From assembly GCA_964458655.1 (NCBI GenBank), contig CAYWJT010000094.1:1-5187 (forward strand): 5,187 bases of DNA, in the 5' to 3' direction. Under the pieces are notes generated by a model, which was given only the letters and a program-made list of their open reading frames with translations, had not been told where the DNA came from and did no database searches. This document shows positions 1 through 5,187 of the stretch, piece after piece (within the stretch, counting starts at the first letter, position 1; every line of letters starts with the position of its first letter). The translations under genes were made by a program, and so were the position numbers. The DNA comes from CAYWJT01 sp964458655 (GTDB taxonomy: Bacteria; Acidobacteriota; Aminicenantia; Aminicenantales; Saccharicenantaceae).

Positions 1-672
1 GATGCTCGTCAGCCGGCCCTGGACGCCAAAGATTCTCTGCAGGGCGCGGAGCGGCAGGAAGATGGTCCCGTCGTCCTGGGTGCCGCTGCGTTCCAGGATG
101 CCCACGACCCTGACCTCGATCTCCTTTTCGGGAATCATATAGACGTCCCCGACTTCCCGCTGCTCCAGCTCGGCGGCCTCATATCCCAGCACGGCTTCAT
201 AGGCGTCGGGGTCGCTGAACCAACCTCCCTGCCGGAAGGTCAGGATGGACTTCATCCCGGGGAACGTCGCCGGGTCGACGCCGAGGAACGCGGTCATGCC
301 GCCGCTTTCCCCTTTGTTCGGGTCGAAGACGACCTGCATCAGCATGGGCGTCACGCTGTCGACCTCGGGCTCGGAAACCACGTCGAGGACGATGTCATCG
401 CTCATGTACTTGAGCCCGGTGCCGCCCTTGAGCATCAGCGTGGCGGCTTCGTAGGGACAGCCCTTGGCCACGACCAGCATCTGGAAACCCAGGTTGTCGA
501 TATCCTTTTCCAGGGAGCTCCTGTAGCCCCGATTGAAGCCGAGCAGGCTGACCAGGACCCAGCTGGCCAGGCCTATCCCGGTTACAGTCAGCAGGCTCCT
601 CGTCTTCTTGCGAAGGAGGTTCTTAAAGGCGATCTGGATGACGCCCATGCGTCCGGTTCTATCGAGTCCCAT
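1..672 (-). CDS. MacB/FtsX-family ABC transporter permease, N-terminal part (gene runs off the left edge)
   Basis: This is the first 224 residues of an inner-membrane ABC permease of the MacB/FtsX type, read by translating the minus strand; the frame stays open to base 1. A basic N-terminus (FKNLLRKKTRSLLT, residues 16-29) leads into one transmembrane segment at about 27-46, the usual start of these permeases. A periplasmic MacB_PCD-like region follows, ending in a typical stretch at 197-215 (GTQDDGTIFLPL, then LQRIFG). The remaining transmembrane helices of the FtsX domain lie outside the window. Start: the ATG at 672 has GGAGGG four bases upstream and overlaps the preceding gene by 14 bp, implying translational coupling; a second ATG at 648 lacks a comparable site. 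Known family members work with a separate ATPase, moving substrates or transmitting force across the envelope rather than forming a classical import channel. KGCPYEAA at 70-77 is a distinctive segment. The fold assignment is secure; the substrate is unknown. Confidence 0.88.
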   Translation of the reverse strand, partial: MGLDRTGRMGVIQIAFKNLLRKKTRSLLTVTGIGLASWVLVSLLGFNRGYRSSLEKDIDNLGFQMLVVAKGCPYEAATLMLKGGTGLKYMSDDIVLDVVSEPEVDSVTPMLMQVVFDPNKGESGGMTAFLGVDPATFPGMKSILTFRQGGWFSDPDAYEAVLGYEAAELEQREVGDVYMIPEKEIEVRVVGILERSGTQDDGTIFLPLRALQRIFGVQGRLTSI

Positions 673-1333
673 TTTTCCCTCCGAGCAGAAGCTCGTCGAC
701 GAGTATAAGGTTCTTTTTCACCGCCCGCAGGATGGCCCTGAAGTCGTTCTCTGAGTCGGGCGCCGGGTTGCGTATGCCGGCTATCCTGCCCTCCGGCTCT
801 TCCCGTCCTGAAACGACGTCGTAATCCTTGAAGTCGGCCAGGCTCAAGTCGAGCAACTGCGCGGCGAATTCCCGGGAGCGGAAAAGCTTGCCCGAGCGGC
901 CGGTGAACTTCTGGACGTAAAAGCCCCTGATGACGCCTTTGGCGGTCAGGGCCAAGAAGACCTGGATGCCGCCGTAGCTGCCCTTCTGGTTGACGCCGTG
1001 GATATAGCCTATGAGCTCCTCTCCCCGGTAGATCTCATACATGGTGTAGGGGACGTCGATCGTCTCGTAGAGCCCGCGGAACCTATCCTGGAGCCGGCTT
1101 TCGATCTTCCGTAGCAGAGCTTCCCCGCCGGCCCGGGCGACCGAAACGTAAACCGTCTTGTAACCGGTTGATTCCGGGAACATCAGCTTGACGTCTCTGG
1201 CCGGGTCGTTGAGGTCGCAACCAACCGCAGCTCGCGCCGGAGCGGTCAGGAGCGGCATCAGGATCAGGAGCCCCAGCGAAAGGGCGGTCAGAGCGGATGG
1301 TCCTATGCGGCCGATCTCGGTCTTCTTGGGCAT
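659..1333 (-). CDS. Secreted FMN_bind-like protein without a recognisable flavin-attachment motif
   Basis: A 224-residue exported protein. Residues 1-35 form a Sec signal peptide: basic MPKK start, hydrophobic core at about 13-31, likely cleavage after APARA. The region from about 100 to 212 resembles the FMN_bind domain: a strand (ELIGYIHGV), then GSYGGIQVFLAL at 118-129, matching the usual GYGG-I-V-hydrophobic pattern, then GVIRGFYVQKFTGRSGK and an EFAAQL segment. In classical members a D-x-(I/L/V)-SGAT motif near the C-terminus carries an ApbE-attached FMN on its threonine. The corresponding stretch here (IRNPAPDSENDFRAILRAV, 187-205) has no SGAT, so covalent flavin is unlikely; non-covalent binding or a structural role remains possible. 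Start: the frame extends back to 1480, but the ATG at 1333 has a good ribosome binding site, an 11-bp gap after the porin stop and an immediate signal peptide. Cys39 lies near the cleavage site but is a poor lipobox. The domain call is from pattern recognition; the function is unknown. Confidence 0.8.
   Translation of the reverse strand: MPKKTEIGRIGPSALTALSLGLLILMPLLTAPARAAVGCDLNDPARDVKLMFPESTGYKTVYVSVARAGGEALLRKIESRLQDRFRGLYETIDVPYTMYEIYRGEELIGYIHGVNQKGSYGGIQVFLALTAKGVIRGFYVQKFTGRSGKLFRSREFAAQLLDLSLADFKDYDVVSGREEPEGRIAGIRNPAPDSENDFRAILRAVKKNLILVDELLLGGKNGTR
677..682 (-). promoter_or_regulatory. Ribosome binding site of the permease gene
   Basis: GGAGGG on the minus strand ends four bases before the ATG at 672. 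It lies inside the last codons of the upstream FMN_bind-like gene. It favours the start at 672 over the in-frame ATG at 648 and supports coupled translation of the two genes. Confidence 0.65.
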
Positions 1334-1338
1334 TCTCT

Positions 1339-1344
1339 TCCCCC
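1339..1344 (-). promoter_or_regulatory. Ribosome binding site deciding the start of the FMN_bind-like gene
   Basis: GGGGGA on the minus strand directly follows the TAA stop of the porin gene and ends five bases before the ATG at 1333. It fixes the start there rather than at the upstream in-frame ATG at 1480, which lies inside the porin gene. Confidence 0.6.
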
Positions 1345-2379
1345 TTAAAGCGCGCCGTAATAATAAAGCTGCAAGGCGAGCCTGGTCCCCGGAAGCCCGT
1401 GGTCGTGGAGGACCATGGCGCGGAAAGTCAGGTCCGGACCCATCCTGTAAGTGACGCCGCCGGCGGCCAAGTATGTCCACCGGTCCGCCGTCCTCCGGAA
1501 CGCGGCCTGGGCTTCGAGCTTGAGCCTGGCCTCCTCGAGCAGGTTGATACCCTGGCGCAGGAGAAGCAGGTGTTCGGCCGAGCCGGCCCTCTTCGCCGTG
1601 ATCAACTCCAGCCGGCTCTCCAGGTTCCGCCAGAAATATGTCCCGTCTATGGAAACGCTTCTCCAGGCGACCGGCTCCCGCGGTGCCTCTCCCACGCCGT
1701 CCATCGAGGACAGCACCCGCCCCGCGCCGAGGGAAAGGCCGAGGCTGTAGTTGTCCCGGACGGCGACACCCCTGGAAACCCTGATGGAAACCAGGTAATT
1801 CCCCCTGAGCTTCAAGGCCATGCCTGAACCTGTCGTCAGGCTCAGAGCCGCATCGCCCCGGGGGAAGTCACGGTGGGCCCCGAGTCCCCAATCCCGGTCG
1901 AAACCGACGTCCAGCATCGTCGCGTCGGGCAGGAGCAGGGCATGGTTGTCGAGAGCGTAAGCCAGCCCGAAAGCGGGCTTGTTGTGTCCGGCCCAGACGT
2001 CGGCGACGCCTGTCTTGACCCTTACATAAGCGTTATAGACCTGCAGGTCGAGGGGACGCTCGCCTTTTTGGTCATAGACCGCGCGCGCCTGGAAGGCCAC
2101 GTAACCAAGGTCCACCTTCCGCCTGGAGAACCTCAGGACGGAGTCGAGTCCCAGCCCCGGCTTTTGCATCGGGTGGTGCGGGCTCAGTGAAAAGAGGTCC
2201 AGCGAGGAGCGCGAGAAGTCCCACGCCGTCACGGCTTGGGCCTCAAAGTATAAAAGGGCGTTCCGATTCCCGACCGACAGCGCCGGTCCCGTCAAGGCGA
2301 GAACCGCGAGCAGGCCGGCGCACAGCTGCCGCCTGGTCCGGCCGCCCGGCAAGAAAGAGCCGCCCGTCAAGCTTTGCAT
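1345..2379 (-). CDS. Porin-like outer-membrane beta-barrel protein
   Basis: A 344-residue protein with an export signal (RTRRQLC, then a hydrophobic core at about 20-33, cleavage likely near PALS-VG) and no further transmembrane helix. The mature part is a series of alternating amphipathic strands typical of an outer-membrane barrel, for example ALLYFEAQAVTAWDF (41-55), VAFQARAVYD (94-103), VYNAYVRVKTGVADVWAGHN (114-133) and YSLGLSLGAGRVL (211-223). GHNKPAFGL (131-139) and DRDWGLG (161-167) resemble the 'GQFKVPFG' and 'GRDIGV' positions of phosphate-selective-porin-like (OprO/P) barrels, so a porin relative is the best guess. The last strand (about 333-341) ends in LYYY but is followed by GAL, so the terminal residue is not the usual aromatic one. 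Only a weak, close G-rich site precedes the ATG at 2379; a TTG three codons downstream (2370) is an alternative start. It lies 34 bp after the FixH-like gene and 11 bp before the FMN_bind-like gene. Substrate unknown. Confidence 0.78.
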   Translation of the reverse strand: MQSLTGGSFLPGGRTRRQLCAGLLAVLALTGPALSVGNRNALLYFEAQAVTAWDFSRSSLDLFSLSPHHPMQKPGLGLDSVLRFSRRKVDLGYVAFQARAVYDQKGERPLDLQVYNAYVRVKTGVADVWAGHNKPAFGLAYALDNHALLLPDATMLDVGFDRDWGLGAHRDFPRGDAALSLTTGSGMALKLRGNYLVSIRVSRGVAVRDNYSLGLSLGAGRVLSSMDGVGEAPREPVAWRSVSIDGTYFWRNLESRLELITAKRAGSAEHLLLLRQGINLLEEARLKLEAQAAFRRTADRWTYLAAGGVTYRMGPDLTFRAMVLHDHGLPGTRLALQLYYYGAL

Positions 2380-2413
2380 ATCCCCGGTCTGGCCGCGCCG
2401 TTCCGGCCCCGCA

Positions 2414-2884
2414 TCACACCCTGAACAGTATCTTGCCGCGCAGGAGGACCGACTCGCCGCTCTTAAAGGTCAGGACCACCTCCCACTCGCCCGGCATGAC
2501 GATGTTGAGGGGCAAGAGGTAATCGCCTTTATCGCTGACCTTGAAAGCGACCTCGCCCGAGTCGTGACGGCCGCGCATGGAAGGCATGTCAGAACGGCCG
2601 GTCACATCCAAGTCATGGACCCGGCGCCCGTCCGCGTCACGGAGCTTGACCTTGAGCACCACGACCCCCATCTTCGGGGCGCGGTCGAACTCCCAGGTGA
2701 AATACCGGCTTTCGGAGATCCGGTTCTGCTTCCCTGAGCCGGCCAGCTCGACGGCATCCTGGCCGGCCTTCTGCGCGGAAAAAAGGACCTCCGGCGAGGA
2801 CGGCGGGGCATATGCCGCCGTCGCGAGTCCGGAAGTCAGGACGAACGCCGAAAAGAGCAATAAAAGGGCCGAACGGGCTTTCAT
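2414..2884 (-). CDS. Secreted FixH/YtkA-like small periplasmic protein
   Basis: A 156-residue exported protein, the first gene of the leftward cluster. Residues 1-26 form a signal peptide: MKARS, hydrophobic core LLLLFSAFVLTSGL, cleavage near ATA-AYA or after AYA; there is no lipobox cysteine. The mature domain (about 59-156) is a small all-beta fold resembling YtkA/FixH-like domains: the strand GVVVLKVKLRDADG (73-86), then DMPSMRGRH (99-107), then a G-x-Y turn and PLNIVMPGEWEVVLTF (125-140), matching the family's pattern of Met-Pro/Met/His followed by 'M-G-x-W-x-V'. Such domains occur beside metal-handling and cytochrome-oxidase assembly genes. Met100, Met103 and His107 could bind metal, but that is inference. 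Start: the ATG at 2884 has GGAGGT six bases upstream, and a strong promoter lies about 40 bp before it. There is no strong case for calling it FixH itself, which is membrane-anchored and sits in ccoGHIS operons. Confidence 0.75.
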   Translation of the reverse strand: MKARSALLLLFSAFVLTSGLATAAYAPPSSPEVLFSAQKAGQDAVELAGSGKQNRISESRYFTWEFDRAPKMGVVVLKVKLRDADGRRVHDLDVTGRSDMPSMRGRHDSGEVAFKVSDKGDYLLPLNIVMPGEWEVVLTFKSGESVLLRGKILFRV

Positions 2885-2890
2885 CTATCC

Positions 2891-2896
2891 ACCTCC
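2891..2896 (-). promoter_or_regulatory. Ribosome binding site of the FixH/YtkA-like gene
   Basis: A perfect GGAGGT on the minus strand, six bases before the ATG at 2884. It is the best Shine-Dalgarno site in the window and confirms the start of the operon's first gene. Confidence 0.75.
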
Positions 2897-2923
2897 AAGC
2901 CGCACCATGGCCGCGACAACCTC

Positions 2924-2952
2924 ATTATACTACATTATTCCTATAGTATCTA
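2924..2952 (-). promoter_or_regulatory. Sigma-70-type promoter of the envelope operon
   Basis: On the minus strand a perfect TATAAT -10 box (2929-2924) lies 17 bp downstream of TAGATA (2952-2947), which matches four of six positions of the TTGACA consensus. Transcription would start near 2917, giving a leader of roughly 32 bases before the ATG at 2884. The site lies in an AT-rich island within otherwise GC-rich DNA. It is oriented to drive the four leftward envelope genes independently of gyrA. The boxes were identified by eye. Confidence 0.65.
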
Positions 2953-2967
2953 TAGTATTTATAGGAT
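2941..2967 (-). repeat. Three tandem 9-bp repeats overlapping the promoter (candidate operator)
   Basis: On the plus strand CTATAGTAT occurs twice back to back (2941-2949 and 2950-2958), followed by a 7-of-9 copy, TTATAGGAT (2959-2967), and a partial ATAGG (2968-2972). Each exact unit contains the self-complementary hexamer CTATAG. The array covers the -35 box and the region just upstream of it, where a repressor or activator would act. It could instead be low-complexity AT-rich promoter DNA. The repeat is certain from the sequence; the regulatory role is inferred. Confidence 0.6.
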
Positions 2968-3041
2968 ATAGGCCCGGCGGAAGGGATTCTTCTTTTAACT
3001 CGGGGCGAGCCCGGCCCTGGCCCTCAGGACCTTCGCGCCTA

Positions 3042-3056
3042 CCCAGCCGGGCTGGG
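3042..3056 (-). terminator. Hairpin just after the gyrA stop (weak terminator candidate)
   Basis: CCCAGC and GCTGGG form a perfect 6-bp GC-rich stem with a 3-base loop, beginning two bases after the gyrA TGA. No run of T follows on the minus strand, so it is not a standard intrinsic terminator. It may stabilise the 3' end or help a Rho-dependent stop. A second, wobble-containing stem lies further downstream around 3019-3031. Confidence 0.3.
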
Positions 3057-3058
3057 CT

Positions 3059-5187
<2,129 letters not shown>

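Noticed and set aside
1207..1233. Possible lipoprotein lipobox (AVGC, Cys39) in the FMN_bind-like protein
   Set aside because: Position -3 is Ala and a charged Arg lies between the hydrophobic core and the Cys, so cleavage by signal peptidase I after APARA is more likely.
1334..1480. N-terminal extension of the FMN_bind-like frame up to an ATG at 1480
   Set aside because: The extra 49 residues are Arg/Pro-rich, overlap the porin coding end and would bury the signal peptide. The ATG at 1333 has its own ribosome binding site.
2320..2340. Twin-arginine (Tat) signal in the porin leader (TRRQLC)
   Set aside because: The residues after the arginine pair do not fit the F-L-K part of the consensus, and outer-membrane barrels normally use Sec.
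2941..2972. CRISPR-like or mobile-element repeat
   Set aside because: The units are only 9 bp with no spacers, no flanking inverted repeats and no transposase. A promoter-associated operator or simple tandem repeat explains them better.

Overview
The window comes from a GC-rich, diderm (outer-membrane-bearing) bacterium. All five genes lie on the minus strand, so the map reads right to left. The envelope genes include a signal-peptide-bearing outer-membrane beta-barrel, which rules out a typical Gram-positive host. The gyrA sequence and the style of the envelope genes would suit an Acidobacteriota or Aminicenantes-like lineage, but that placement is a guess and cannot be settled here.

Right part (3059-5187): the 3' portion of gyrA, encoding DNA gyrase subunit A. 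The reading frame enters from the right edge 20 codons before the catalytic tyrosine and runs through the tower, coiled coil, GyrA box and all six blades of the C-terminal DNA-wrapping domain.

Middle (2885-3058): the only real intergenic region. It holds a short GC-rich hairpin just after the gyrA stop, then an AT-rich island (about 22% GC over 50 bases). The island contains a near-consensus sigma-70 promoter facing left, overlapped by a 9-bp tandem repeat that could be an operator.

Left part (1-2884): four tightly packed, co-directional envelope genes that look like one operon. In order of transcription they are a secreted FixH/YtkA-like small protein, a porin-like outer-membrane beta-barrel, a secreted FMN_bind-like protein that lacks the usual SGAT flavin-attachment motif, and a MacB/FtsX-type ABC permease that runs off the left edge. 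The stop-to-start gaps are 34 bp and 11 bp, followed by a 14-bp overlap. An ABC ATPase gene probably follows outside the window.

Together the four genes could form a trans-envelope assembly: inner-membrane permease, two periplasmic proteins and an outer-membrane channel. Its substrate is not evident. This cluster with its repeat-bearing promoter is the candidate for an under-described system; gyrA is ordinary housekeeping. Forward-strand open frames are antisense shadows of GC-rich coding sequence and are not annotated.
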